Assembly: GCA_037447655.1 (NCBI GenBank)
Contig: JBBHKE010001968.1
Span: 37,603-101,602, forward strand
Reading direction: 5' to 3'
DNA length: 64,000 bases
Source: Zygnema cylindricum
Taxonomy: Eukaryota; Streptophyta; Zygnematophyceae; Zygnematales; Zygnemataceae
Below are positions 1 to 13,200 of this stretch, in pieces; position 1 is the first letter of the stretch; the number at the start of each line of letters is the position of its first letter. The translations under genes were made by a program, and so were the position numbers. The notes below the pieces were generated by a model that was given only the letters and a program-made list of their open reading frames with translations, was not told the DNA's origin and ran no database searches.

Positions 1-1007
1 CCGATTTTTCACTTCCCTCTTTTCCCCTACAATTAACAAATTTTACTTTGTTCTTAGTGGTAAGTGCTCCTCTTACACATAAAACTCCTTCAGGCGAGCG
101 TTTGAAGGTGGATTATTATTTTAAATGCTAACAGTTAGGGCGCCCATTGTGACATATGAAGTTCCAAGTAGTTCAGAATCAAGTTTAGAATTATTGGACG
201 CCATCGACCACAATTGACAGTAGTTTTGTATTTTTTAGCTTATGTTCAATCGATCTTTATCGTTCCAAAATTGTACGATCATACATGATCATTCGGTTAG
301 TACGTTTCAAACTACAAAACATAATGGGCCTCTTGAACGTCCTTTAATTTGTGTTGTTTAAAGTTGTCATATCCTATTTTAGATGAACAACCGACTTTGG
401 CATGATAAAATTTACTAACTGTTTTTGGTCTTCATGGTTCATCAACCTCCTATTTTTGTCTATTGTGTTTTTTCTCATGGCCTTTTCCAGAGAATACATC
501 ACAGAGAAAGATTTATAAGTCATAAATTTGTGACATGAAGGAAAGATGAAACAAAGACTTGAATTAAAAATTCGTGATGTCTAAACTATTTGGGTACAAA
601 ACACACTTTACTTTTAAAGAATCAATGATGACCGATAAATTTAAGCGATAAAACGATGAGGATGAGAAGATGACAAGATTAGAGAGAATGATATGATGAT
701 TCTTGTGGCCTATAATCCTGACACAACGTAAAAAACACTCGAAAAAGTTAACTAAAATTAAACTAATAGAAGACACTTCTCCATACCATAATCACAAGTA
801 AAAAGTTGGCTAATGGCCTTCATATAAAGACTGTGCTACGCTAAAGGTCTCAAGTATGATGATCATGTATGTGCAAAGGCTTGAGTTGCAACAAACTGCG
901 AAGTCCACAGTCTCATCTACAACTGTGCATTGTCGTAACAGGAAGTATTTTTGGTTTATGATTTCTCCCTAACTCACTTTGAGTGGAAGTTTAAGAGTAC
1001 AACTCAC
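1..1007. other. Left edge, AT-rich, no exon recognised
   Basis: On both strands I see no module that I can recognise. Further EGF or LysM exons of the minus-strand gene would be expected here or beyond the window edge, but none could be supported. Short open frames here lack domain similarity. Confidence 0.4.
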
Positions 1008-1142
1008 ATGGAACACAAGTAAGCACGCCGTTAGAGCTGTCGTTCGCATACAAAAAAGGACAAATGCACGTGTAATCGCCCTTCGAATTGACACATGTGC
1101 CAATGCCGCAAGGATTATTGCGACCAAAAGTGCACGGGAACT
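1008..1142 (-). CDS. EGF-like domain exon on minus strand
   Basis: A 135-bp phase 1-1 exon encodes one EGF-like module: NNPCGIGTCVNSKGDYTCIC, followed by a hydrophobic loop and LTCVP. Acceptor GGTTTGCACTCAG, donor GTGAGT. Units B and C carry EGF-like exons after the papain domain, so this could be the continuation of unit A, but the His/Asn papain exon and first EGF exon expected in between were not found. It could instead belong to another family copy running off the left edge. Confidence 0.6.
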
Positions 1143-1199
1143 CTGAGTGCAAACCAGTTGAGAAAGAAAAGAATTAATTACTTTGGTGATGGATAGAAT

Positions 1200-3716
1200 T
1201 ACCTGAAAGTGAGCGTGATAAGAAGAGGAAGGAGAGGGAGGGACACACAGTGGGAGAGGAAAAGGTAGAGGGAGATAGAAAAAGAAACGGGGTGGGTAGG
1301 GGAGAAGAGTGGGAGGGGGAAAGGAAGAAAGTGTGAAGGGGGAGACAGTGGGAGAGGGAGATGGAACTGGAGACGGAAAGGGTCGGACAGAAAGACAGGC
1401 AGGGGGATCGAAAGGGTGAGGGAGTGCAAGAGGTAGGGGGAAAAGGAAACAGAGTGGGAGAGGGAGAAGGAGACGGAAAAGGAGAGGAATAGGAAGAGGG
1501 AGAGCGTGGAATTAAGGGGGAAAGGGCAAGGAATAAAAAGACGGAGAGGGAAAAGGATAGGGAGAGGGAGGAAAAGGGGGATAAAAAGAGGTTTCGGGAG
1601 AGTGAGGAATCGAGAGGCGGAAATGGAGTGGGACAGGGAGAGAAACAATAGAGACACATGAGGAGGGAGAGCCGACAAGGGCGAGGGTGAGAGAGCTCGA
1701 GAGGGATAGGTAGAGATAAAGTGAGTGGGAGAGGATGAAGAGTGTGAGGAAGTAGGAGAGGGAGAGCGGGAGGTAGACAAAGAAGGAGAGAGAATTGGAG
1801 GGGGAGAGAGAAATGGGGAGGAGGTGGAGCGGGGCGAGAGGGAGAGTAAAAAAGGAGAGGGGGAGAGTGAGTGGGAGGTAGAGAGGTAGAGGTTGAGAGA
1901 AAGGGCAAGTAAGAGGCTTAGTGAGAGGCAGAAGGAAAGAAAATGTAAGGGAGAGTGAGAGAGTGAAGAAGCGGGAGAGTGAAAGAGCGAGAGGGAGTGG
2001 TTGAGGGAGAGTGAGACGGGGGAAAAAGCAAGAGAAGTTAAAGAAGACATAAAGTGGGAGCAGGAGTGGGTGCGGGAAGGGGACAGAGAGAGAGAGAGAG
2101 AGGGAGAGGGAGAGGCAATGGGAGAGGTGGATGTGGAGGGAGTGGGAGGGAGAGAAAGAGGGATAGAAGGAGAGGAAGCGGAAGAGGGAGAGTGAGGGGG
2201 AGAAGCAGAGGGAGAGAGAGGGAGGGAGAGGTAGAGGGAGCAAGAGAGGGAGAGGGAAAAGGAGAGAATGGTGAGAGAGAGGAGCATCGGGGGAGAACGT
2301 GAGAGAGAGGGAGAGCGAGAGGTAAAAAAAGGGGACGGGAGAGGGAGAAAGAGAAGGAGAGGGAGAGGGTGGGGGAATCTGTGTGGGAGAGGAGAGGAGA
2401 TCGGAGGAGAGAATTAGATGGGGAGAAAAAGGAGAGGGAGAGGAGATGGAGAGGGAGAGGGAGAGAAAGAAGAAATGGTAGAGGAAGGGAGATAGGGAGA
2501 GGGATAACACGAGAAAGGAGAAGAGGAAGTTTGAGAGAGGGAGAAAGATCGGAAGAGGGTGAGGTATAGGGAGGGGAAGGGAGCGGTTAAGAGAAAATGA
2601 GAGGGAGAGGGAGGGAGATCATTAGGATAGAGGGAGATAGGGAGAAAAAAGAGTGAGAGGAAACTTAGAGGGAGAGCATGAGGGAGAGGGAGTGGAAGAG
2701 GGAGTGAAGAGGGAGAGGGAGAGTAGAGAGAGAGGGAGAGGGAGAGAGAGAGTGGGAGAGGGATCGATAAGTAGTGAGAGTGCGTATTTTAAAGAGACAT
2801 GAGATGAAGAGACAATGGGGAAGGGAGGGTGAGGGAGAGGGAGAGGGAGGTGGATACGGAGTGCGAGGGGGAGAGGGACTGGTAGAGGGAGAGGGCGGTG
2901 GAGAGGGATAGAGAGTGAAAGAGGGAGAAGGTGAGGAGGAAGGGGTGAGCGAGGTGGGGGAGAAGGTGGAGGAATTGGGAGAGGGTGAGGTAAACGGAGA
3001 AAGGGAGAGAGAGAAAAGAAGTTGGGGAGAGGTACAGTGGGATAGAGAGCCGGAGAGTGGGGGAGGAAGAGAGAAAGTGGTGGCGGAAGAGAAAGTGGGA
3101 GAGAGAGTGGGGGTGAGTGAGAGGAGAGAGAGGGAGAGGAAGAGGGAGAGGTAAAAGAGACGGGAGAAGGAAAGAAAGAGGGAGAAGGTGGAGACGGAGG
3201 GGGTGGGGGAAAGGGAGAGGGAGATGGATAGGGGAGCAGGGAGAGGGATACGAGAGGAAGAGGGAGAGAGGACAGGAGAGGGAGAGGAAGAGAGAGAGGG
3301 AAAGGGAAAGGGAAAATGAGTAAGAGAAGAAGAGTGAGTGGGAGAGGCAGAGGGATAGGATCGATTTAGAGAGAGAGGGAGGAACTGGGAAAGGGAGAAG
3401 GAGAAAAGGAGTGACAGGGCGGGGAGGGGTGAGGGAGAGAGAGAGGGAGATGGAGAGGTTGAGTGAGGTTGAGAGGGGGTTGGATAGGTGAGGGAGAGGG
3501 ACACGGAGAGGAAGAGTGAAAGAGAGCGGGAGGGGAAACGGCAGAGGGAGAGGGAGATGGAGAGGGAGGGGAGAGAGAGATGGAGAAAGAGACGGAGGAG
3601 TGGGAGTAGGACGGGAGGGGAATAAGGAGCGGGAGAGGGAGAGGGAAAGGGAGGGTGAGGGGGAAGGGAGTGGAAGAGGTAGGGGGAAATGGAGATGGAG
3701 AGGGAGAGAGGGAGTA
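1200..3716. repeat. 2.5-kb GA-rich (GGGAGA/GAGGGA) polypurine microsatellite
   Basis: The plus strand is almost purely purine for about 2.5 kb, built from degenerate GGGAGA, GAGAGG and GGAGAA units. Any open frames in it are Arg/Glu/Gly-rich or Ser/Pro/Leu-rich artefacts. It lies where the His/Asn papain exon of unit A should be and may mark an inversion breakpoint or a collapsed assembly region. Confidence 0.95.
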
Positions 3717-4125
3717 GATCGTAATGAGTTCATCCACACTTTATTGAGGAGAGGGGTTGTCTTCATTGTACAGGGGATTTTATTTTTTTTGTGCAATTTC
3801 AAAGTCTAATGATCTGTTTTCAAAACCATCTCTTCCTCTGTGTATTGGAAGCATTTTATGATACAAAAAGCGACAAGAAACAAAGGAAATTTGCATTCAT
3901 TTGTAATTGATATCGCTATATTACGTTTGTAAGCAACAACTGTGATGAACATTTTTAGACTCGAAAACTTGGAGGTGACATAGAACGGTCAAAAAGATGG
4001 GGAAATCAACAATAATGTTCAGACATACTTGAAAAATAGAAAATTTGATAACCTATAAAAATGAAAAAGTTAAACATAAAAAAGTAGAACTGGAAAAAGA
4101 AAGAGTTTCATAGCGGAGATCTTAC
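3717..4125. other. Intron 7 start of unit A / breakpoint zone
   Basis: About 400 AT-rich bases between the papain middle exon and the GA-rich repeat. I looked on the minus strand for the expected His exon (SHF.ILVGYG...W.IRNSFG) and did not find it. Confidence 0.4.
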
Positions 4126-4263
4126 TCCGGTAAAAGTTTGAAAACTTTCGGAACTAGCTTCGATATTCACGATTGCGGGTTGAAATTGGAGAGCCAAAAG
4201 TAAACCCAACCATCCGTTGTATTTCACTTGCTCATACGAAGTTATTTTAATGTTAGGTTGTAC
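4126..4263 (-). CDS. Unit A exon 7: papain middle segment
   Basis: A 138-bp phase 0-0 exon with acceptor TTTTTGTAG and donor GTAAGA. It reads ITSYEQVKYNGW, then LLLALQFQPAIVNIEASS, then FQTFTG. This is the family's 'Y..V...-E..L..AL..QPV.V.I.A....FQ.Y..G' stretch just before the catalytic His. The phase-0 end would join directly to the phase-0 His exon seen at 14676 (unit C) and 38760 (unit B). No counterpart of this exon was found in unit B. Confidence 0.75.
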
Positions 4264-7200
4264 CTACAAAAATATACAAGTAAATGTGAAAAATAGCAAT
4301 TTGCATTAGGTAGTAACTATACATTTATACACAAGTATTTTGTCGAAAGTTGTTCAAGAGCCAAAATGGAAAATATTCTGTAGAAACTACTTCAAAGTTT
4401 TGAAGTACATGTTCATCATCGAAAATAAGTTTAATTTTTACTTGCAAAGCGTTTTTTTTCATGGACCAACACCAGAAAAGCCACAATAACCAAATAATAT
4501 AAAATGTGTGCGAATCATGCTGACTCACTAGTTTTAATGCATTTAAAGATATGTAAATGCTACTGAAAAATACAGGATTACCCTAGATTACTTACAATTT
4601 GCGCCTCACATTGTCTATTTTTCTTGTAGTCTTGTTCCAAAACAAGCCCATTTTTCGATGCATAGTCGAGAGTGTTGGTTGGCCATCCCTCCGCTTCGCA
4701 ATTGGCTCCTCTACATAATGATAAAGATATTTCCGAAATATTTGTTACGTTTTCAGTTATATTTGCCAAGTATAAGGCACTTTCGATGGCGGAAACAGGA
4801 GCATAGATCCAGCAGCTACCTTTTAATAAGGAATTCAAAACAACAAAAAACCACGAAAAAAAATAATATTAAAAAAGAAAAATATAAAAATAGGCATAAC
4901 ATGGAAGCCAAAAAAAGAGACGGAGTTTAAAGAACACCGAAAATTAAAAAAACAAAAAACCTAATGACAAAAGCTTTAGGAACTAAAAAGAGTAGAACTC
5001 AAGCAAATTTTCCTGTGACATACGAAAACTGGTTTTCTTAAGTCTCATTTATTTGCTCGAAATTTCATAACCGAACCGTTAATGTATGGATAAAAAAGAT
5101 ACAAGAGGACATTGAAGTTGAATTAACAATTGTTTCATTCATTGTAGAGTGGATAAGAATTCACATTTTCTTAAACATGTCTCACCAAATCATGATATCG
5201 TGGTCTATTAAGAATTTGGTCAAGTGTTAATAGATTCTTCATTCTTTGAACAAAAAGATATCTCGTAGAATGTAGTATTTGGTATAAAAGTTGATCAATC
5301 TCATGGATATCTAACAGTGTTTGTTGAACCTTTTTTTTTCTAGTTATTCAATAATCATTATAACAATTTTTTGTGTTCAAAACAAATACGAAAGGAAGAC
5401 ATAGAGAATGATGATTATATTGATAAGTGTTGAGGGAATGCTTTAAAGCCTTGGTGATAAGTGTGAGATTGGGGTTAGGACTTGGTCGTTTTCAACCCTA
5501 GTCGTAGGCGAAATCTAGGGGTTAAATTTGACGAGACGGCCCAATCCGTTGATCTTGCGTAACACGCGCCCTTAATGGCCACGAGTTAAACCATAGAGCT
5601 ACGTGCCGCCATGGCCTTACGCAAAGGACAACGTCATGTGTTGTCCGGAACATATGTTCGAAGACTTTACGCGAATCAATAACGGCCTCCCGGCAATGTC
5701 ACACGGATATAGCCGTGTACATCCGTGTACATCTGGATAACTAGCTGAGTGTTGCTTGGACAATCGGTCCACCGTAGGGTGGCAGCAGATTGCTTTCAGG
5801 CCCTGGCTTGGACAACGGTCGGCACCAGGTGGTACAGATGTGTGTCTACGGAACCAATACCGCGCGCTCAAGGGTAAGGTGGACAGGGCATCTGCACTTT
5901 GCACACCGACTATCACCTTGTACCTCTGAGGTACAACGGCTTGTACACCGTTGATGTTTAGGAGACCACGTGCCCGCATGTCAAAGCCCTTTCCTCAGTG
6001 CGTAGCGCATACCCATACTCACAGACGGCGCATGTCAAAGTCCTTGACACCTCTATCTCAGCGGGTACCCCCGACAGTGCGCTGACTGTACGACGTACTG
6101 TCTTGGTGAGCACATAATAACAACTTATGAAATACAGATAGTGACAACACATTGCTACAGCGAGTCTGCCAACCACTGCAACTAATCCTTTATACTTGCG
6201 ATCTCCATTTATAGATTAAACATAATTTTTTGGCCCTTAGAGCTGAAACACAACTGCCGCCCATCTCCATTTAGAGATTGAACATTTTCTGGCCTTTTTG
6301 TCTAAACAATTGCTGTCGGGGAAAAAGTCGCCATCTCAATTGCCCTGGATAATTGCATCCGCATGATGATGCAAATTGCCGTCCATTGAATCATCAAAGT
6401 CTTTCGAATTAAAATGCTCCTAACATAATTTCCTCGCTTTGTTAACTTGGGGCTCTGTTACCAACTTGTTAGTGAGGCGACACAACTCATCAGAGAATAA
6501 AAGCGAGTGGAAGAATTTCATTAATGAGAAGTGTTAGGTACAATTGGACCAACCGCCCATTTATAATTCAACGACAAACTACAAAGCTACAATCACATTG
6601 TCAATGGTCTAATGGAGTTCGCAGTCAAAACCAGTACTTCAATTAAAAAGAAACACGTATCTTCCTCTCAGAACCCCTCCTATTGAAACTACAATAGAAT
6701 CGAATGCTACGCTAATAAACTAACCGTATGACAGAAAATTTGATAGTGTAATAACCATACTCTTCGATAGTCACAATTTATGATTATGTGGCAAGCACTT
6801 GTAAGGTGATTACAAGTACACGAGTAGGAAAAACTACCCAGTAATCACTCTAATCTTACAAAGAAATGTCTTCAGACAGTTTACTTACCAATATTAATGG
6901 TTATTGTACTAGTAACGGTAGTTACAGTGCTCGTAAATTTTTACGAATTTTACTATTCTCTGACTACTTTGCTTTAATATAATTCTCCTACTAGTTGCAT
7001 CACACTCTGGTTAGATCGAAATGTTAGTCCACCATGTAAGGGTTACAGTCTTCTGATTGGCTAAGTACTTCCAGTAGTGTAGACTAAAAGTATTTTACAA
7101 ATATTTTTTGTACTGTGAAAAAGTAGTTGGAGAAGAGGAAAGATCAATTGATATTATTATGGAGTAAAGAAATCTGAGCAGGTTTAGATTGCCCTTGTTT

Positions 7201-10200
7201 CTTGTCTTTACAACAGTATGAAATTTGTATACAAATTGTACATACATATTGCATCCTGTATAAGCTCATGATGTATTTAGCTCATGATGTATTTATGTTT
7301 GACAGATTCATGTACTTAGATTCAGATTAGGCTAGTATGTAATTTGGTACGTGCGTTTTACGTTTTATTATTATTTTTATGTAAAAACTTGCTTTCACTC
7401 TTTCAACAACGATAAACCAAAAACTAACGGATAAAGTCTCCAATAATCATATTTCAAGGCAATGTGAACAAGGAGAAGTTAAGCAAAAGGGTAATTATTG
7501 CTTACTACAAGATCCTTGATCTTTGACGGCTTGAAGAGCTCCTTCACTTCCCCAGTCCAAATTTAGATATATTTTCCAAGTTTTCCGCCGGTTGGAATAT
7601 CCGGAACTTAAATATCGGAAGTATTTATTGACATATTTTGGGGGTTTAAATGGGATAGAACCTTCAGATAAGCCAAAACTCCTGGCTGTATGTTCCAAAA
7701 AAAAAAAAAAAACACAAGTGTTAAAACGATGATAATAAATATGGATAATCATGAGATAGAGCATTAGATTTACCACAAAAAATGAAATATAACATGACCA
7801 TTCCGACCTTTGTTCTTTAGAAATGAAGACGAAAAACATAAAAAATGGCACTTCTAACGTAGATGAAAACATTTAGTTTAACTGCATCCTATAATTATCG
7901 AATAAGTTTTTTTCAATGCTTACAATAAATTCGTCAAGTTAGAATTCTTAACGTTGTCACCCAGAAAATGATTGAAAACCTTTAAATAAAACTCAAAATC
8001 ATCAAAACCACAAAAAACTTATAGAAATGTTAAAAAAGAAAATAAATGAGTGTTTGTCATATTTTTGTAATACAAAGCTATTTAGTGACTTGCAAGGGTT
8101 CAGACGCAAAGGGCAACACCCTTCAAATAAGCAATCCTAAAACCACCGAAAAACCAAAAATGTGTGTTTTTTTAAAAATGAACTTCGCCAATAACTTTTT
8201 AAGTACTTTTTTTCGACAAAATTATCGTAATTTCAAAGACTCGGTTCTCACGGTACAAAAGTCATCGTTATTATAGTTAGAAACACTAGTTTAAGATTTT
8301 TCTCTACAATAAATGGTATTAATAACATAACTTCAACAAGTAGATATAAATTTGCCGTGTCATGCCCCCTAAATATATACTACCTATGCTAACTATACAT
8401 TAATAGTTCATACTGATACCTACATATATATGTACATAATTTATTTTTTTTAATTAGTAATATTCCTATCAAATTAATTGTTGGATGTGACGGAAAAAAA
8501 TTATTGTAAAAATATTCAATACATCCAAGTTTGACTAGAGATTTGGAAGAATTCTAATGAGACATACGCACATTTAAACCACTATATGGCATTGAAAACA
8601 ATGTTTGTAAACATGATGCCAAGGAATATCGTATAAAAAATATATTGTATGTTTGGAAATTTGGCAAAATATTGTATAAAATCAAAGCACTGCTTAGAAA
8701 TGTCTACAATATTTTGCATACATTCAAGAAATTTGTTTTGGGATTTTCTAGAATTATCGTATACAGTAAAAATCCTAAAAAAATGTATCAAATCGAAACT
8801 TTTTCTCAATATTTGTAGGGATTACAGTCAATTTTTTTTTGTAGAAATGTGTGTAAACGTCATTTACAATAAAAACAAATTTGTTTTAGGAAAGGTTTGA
8901 AAGTATTGGAAACATTGGAAATTGAAGTTTAGGATTTTCCATGAATGTCGCATACATCTCTATCGTCTTGAGTTAGATACAAGCCCATCAAACATCAGTA
9001 AATATAAGATAATAAAAAAATAGTCTTTAATTCTCTAAGACAAATGATTCATTGAATATGAACCCTATAAATCTTGGGTGAGCCTTGTTTACAAACCATG
9101 AACTTCTATTAAACATATGGAACATAAGCGTATTTGAACCATAGTCACCACTGTTGTTTTCAACAGATTCGCGATTTTTGATTCATTGTAAGAAAATTTG
9201 TAAACTCGAACATTTTGACATTTAACTTCTTTTTTATATCACCTTGAATCGCTTGTTTGAATATTGACTGCTGCGTTGTTCAACTCATCAAATGTTTTTA
9301 TTTTGGGATTTTCTTTGGATTTTAGATTGTAATAAACTGTACAATTTTTATCAAATTTTACCGTGTTTGTTGTGTTGTTGAATTTACATTTATCTTTTGA
9401 ATTTTTATCGGCTCTTTAACAACATAAATTTTATCAGTTTATTTGGTTGTGGATTTTCTATCACTTAGTGATTTTGATCAACTTAATCACTTAATTGTTT
9501 ACGACATATTCACGTCGTACTTTTCAAAACTTAACCACCATTCTAAGCTAGATCAAAATATTTTTTTGTTGACTATTAATCACTTCCCTTTTTGTTTTGA
9601 TTCGATGAACAAATTTAACAATTACCAAAACAAGTTTTAGGGCAGGTATCATACGAGGTGGAGGAGGTGAAAATGGAGGGAGAGATGGCGGAGGTGATTT
9701 GGGAGAAGATATGGGTGCTCGAGGAATTGGAGGAGAGAAGTCTTGGAGAATGGGGAAAATGGCGCGTCGGCGTTCATCATCATCGGCGTCAGGATCCATC
9801 ATCAGAATCGGGATCGTCTAACGGGATCATCTATCATCATCTGGGGTGGAGGGAAAATGGCTGGAACCAATGACAAATAAACACATGACTTAGTAAGCTC
9901 AATTTCATTTCAATGTGGTGGTCTTAGAAAATCTTTAAAGCTAGAGTTCAGGATTTGTTAATTTTGGTCTATTCCGCAGACATTTTCTATCATCATTAAA
10001 AAAAATTATTTTTAAACTCCATCTACTCCATTGGTTCCTAGTTGCCTCCTATGTCAATTATACCTTTTCAACTCTCATGTGTTAACCCAAGCTGTTTGTT
10101 AGACTGAGAAGGAGGTTGATTCTTTAAGATCTACTGTAGATGCAAGGAGAGTTTGGTTGTGTAGAGTATCAACATGTCCATATTTCGCCCGCGACGTGAC

Positions 10201-13200
10201 GATTATAAATGTTTGTAATGACAAAAAAAATCTCTATACTTGTCGAAATGATTTTTTTTTTAGTTTTTGTCATTTTACTTTCAAGTTTGACTGTCTTCAA
10301 TGCTTCTTGCTATTGTCCAAGCTGTAGGTATTTCATGCTTCGAGACATGTGTTAAATTTTCTTAAGTTTTGAGCGGGTTAAGCTAGGGTAGTTCTTTTGC
10401 TATTACTAGAGTAACAATGGTATAATAATGATAAATACCTCTTGTGGCTTGCATATTAAGTATCTCATCATAAAGTAACGAAGGCACCTTTTGACAAGCA
10501 ACATAACCATTATTGACAAGGTTGGGGCGGAAAAGAGGGGTGATACAAACCACTAATATTTTTTTTTCGACAAATTTGTTCTTGTTTCCCAATGTTTATC
10601 TTATGTTTTTAAACACACGTTTACGTATGATATACTTATCGTGGATTTTGACTAACGATACTGACAGGTAATGCTGAAAAGTTTTGTAAGTCGACATATG
10701 GAAAACAAAGCAAGAAACATAATAGTAGAAAGGGTAAGTAATAAATTCTATCATACAAAATACAAGAATACATAACCTTAATCGACAAGGTCAACCATAA
10801 GTTTAGCCATAGTAGAAACACAATTTAGGAAAATAGGAAAACAAAACTTTGTGCTACAAATTCTCTTAATGTCAATGAAGTGTAGGTGATATTTAAGATC
10901 TTCCGACAAAACTTTAAGATTGGCGTACAAACTATTAACATGATTAAGTTCCCCAACAAAACATATTCAATCATAATGGTAGGAAAAGGAAGTTTTAAAT
11001 TCTTTGCAATGGAGAAAATATAATACCTGTGAAACTGCTTTTAAAGCTCCAATTACGAATCTCATGTTTGTCCGCACAATAGCCAGTTCCAGATGAGAAT
11101 CCGACGTATGCCTCTGTAATTGTTTGGCATGAGGCACACGCAGATGGCCTCAACAACTCGCAAAGAGACTTTTTGTACGTGAGTATTGATGTGGCTGGCT
11201 TTGAGTTCTTGTTGTTGAGGTACACTTGTAATGTTTGACGGGCACCATCATATTCGAGCCATGCATATTTGGTGGACTGATTGAAGTCATCCAAAATAGT
11301 TGTCAGGCTATACGTCACTGGCTTAAAAACAAAGTTTTCACGTATTCCCACGTAACGTCCATTAGGATCGTACCAGTTATGATAAGTGTCAAAAACAATG
11401 CTTAAACTTCCTACAATAGGTTGGCCTGTAAATTCAAGCCCAAATGCATCACCGGTACCTTTCAGGTTAGAGAAGTCTATGTTTGAACCAAGAAATGTGA
11501 AAGCAAAGCCATCCCCATGGCACTTATCGCCATTGTTGTAGATGTTGAAAGAAAATTGCACATTGAATGAAGCTTCTTACACCCATCACTGCCTATCTCG
11601 AGAAGTGGGACCAAGTCCTCATACAACGATCCACCTTGATAGACTAGCCAGTGCGTCATTTGAAGCATTGAAGAATCAACTCCAGATGATCGAGATAGAG
11701 AAGCCTTGGGATTCATCAAACTCCGGCATGAAAATATCGTGTAACCTGAAGGATAATATTTGTTGACCGTAGGAGATCAAAAGCAAGGAAAATCAATAAG
11801 TTCAAGGTAGTTGCAAACATAGATAGTGTTCTAAAGAAATACAACCAAATCAAACTCCATTACATATTACTTTAATGCGACTTGTGTCTTGGGTACACCC
11901 ATCTACAAAGTACAATGTAGGTTTTGGTAGAGTTACCAATTCAACTTAGTGAATCTAAGTTTCTCTGAAAGAAACTCAAATGAATTACATAAATTTAAAT
12001 AAGTAAAGTGGGATGACCTCATAAACTGGAATTTAAAACTTCAAAACATAATTCATGAATAAATTGTGTTTGCTTTATCCATGAAGGTGGGGCTTAGACT
12101 CCTTGTTTTGAAGGGATCTAAAAATAAACGAGCTGAGATTGTAGAACACAAAGAGTATACAACTACAGACTATATTTAGAAATATTATAATTGTTGCAAT
12201 ATCTACATAGGAAAGTAAAGCTATGGATTAAACTTGCATGGGAATATAAATAGAATTCGACATTTTAGAAAATACATGGTTGTTGCAAAAGGAAGTAACT
12301 TATACCAAGATGTCTCTATTAAAATTATCTATTATGATGTTTGAATTATTAGTGTATGTTTATGAGAGGAAGAAAGTTGTGAAAGCAAACGCCTTTTTCC
12401 ACATGCAATTAAACGAAAAAAATAAAAAAAGTTACTTGCAAACGTTATGATCCGTAAATTTATGCTCTAAAAATGTCAAAATAGAACTCGTGATCAACTA
12501 AAACAAAGTGGATAAAGCAAATAAAAGTACAAAAAAAGTACTCCGCCATATTTTTGATTCGTGGAGGCTAAAAGCAATGGTAACAAAATACATACTTGGA
12601 AATTTCAAGAACGTATATCCGAAACCGAGTTGAATCCAATTCGATTTATCGGTTTTCCACTTTATCCAGCAATTATTATCGTAATTATTATAAAAAAAGC
12701 CTACACAGGTGCATTCCTCTGCGCACTTCCTTTCACATTCTGAAATAGTTACTGCATAGTGTGCTATATCATTTCCAACGGTACCAACATTGGGGTAAGC
12801 GTTGTAGGAATACTGAATATTTTGATTGCACGCCTGAGCATCTGCATATTAGAAGAAATTCCATGGACAAATTGTTAATTAAATACTTCGGTCAAAAAGT
12901 GGAAGGATAAAAAATTTAAAAAAATGTAAATACAACAATTACATTTTTCCCTTGCATATCTCTAGCTTGTTATCTTACGGAACGGTTGTGGACACATTTT
13001 TGTTAGATTTTTTTCTATCGTAATTTTGTGCATTTCATTGTCAAACTGACTCAAAATAATAGGTTTACGCTCATTAAACTTTAAGGATAAAACTAATGTT
13101 ACGATACAAAATAAAATTATGATAAATCGTTACATGTTTCTTATTTGTACACAAAATACCCAATAAGATTCGCCCTTTGCACCTTGGGACAAAACAATAG

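Noticed and set aside
781-950. Possible further EGF/Cys-rich exon on the minus strand
   Set aside because: One frame has several Cys but not EGF or LysM spacing, and no matching splice sites and phase were found.
1174-3809. Long Ser/Pro/Leu-rich and Arg/Glu/Gly-rich open frames on both strands
   Set aside because: They are products of the GGGAGA microsatellite, which has no stop codons in several frames; no domain or codon signal supports a gene.
4325-4528. 67-codon minus frame next to papain exons
   Set aside because: It lies in the right place for the papain middle part but does not match it; the exon 4126-4263 matches the family and has proper splice sites and phase.
5617-6176. Two minus-strand open frames (120 and 72 codons) in a GC-richer block
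   Set aside because: Inside a unit A intron, no known domain; more like an inserted repeat than a gene.
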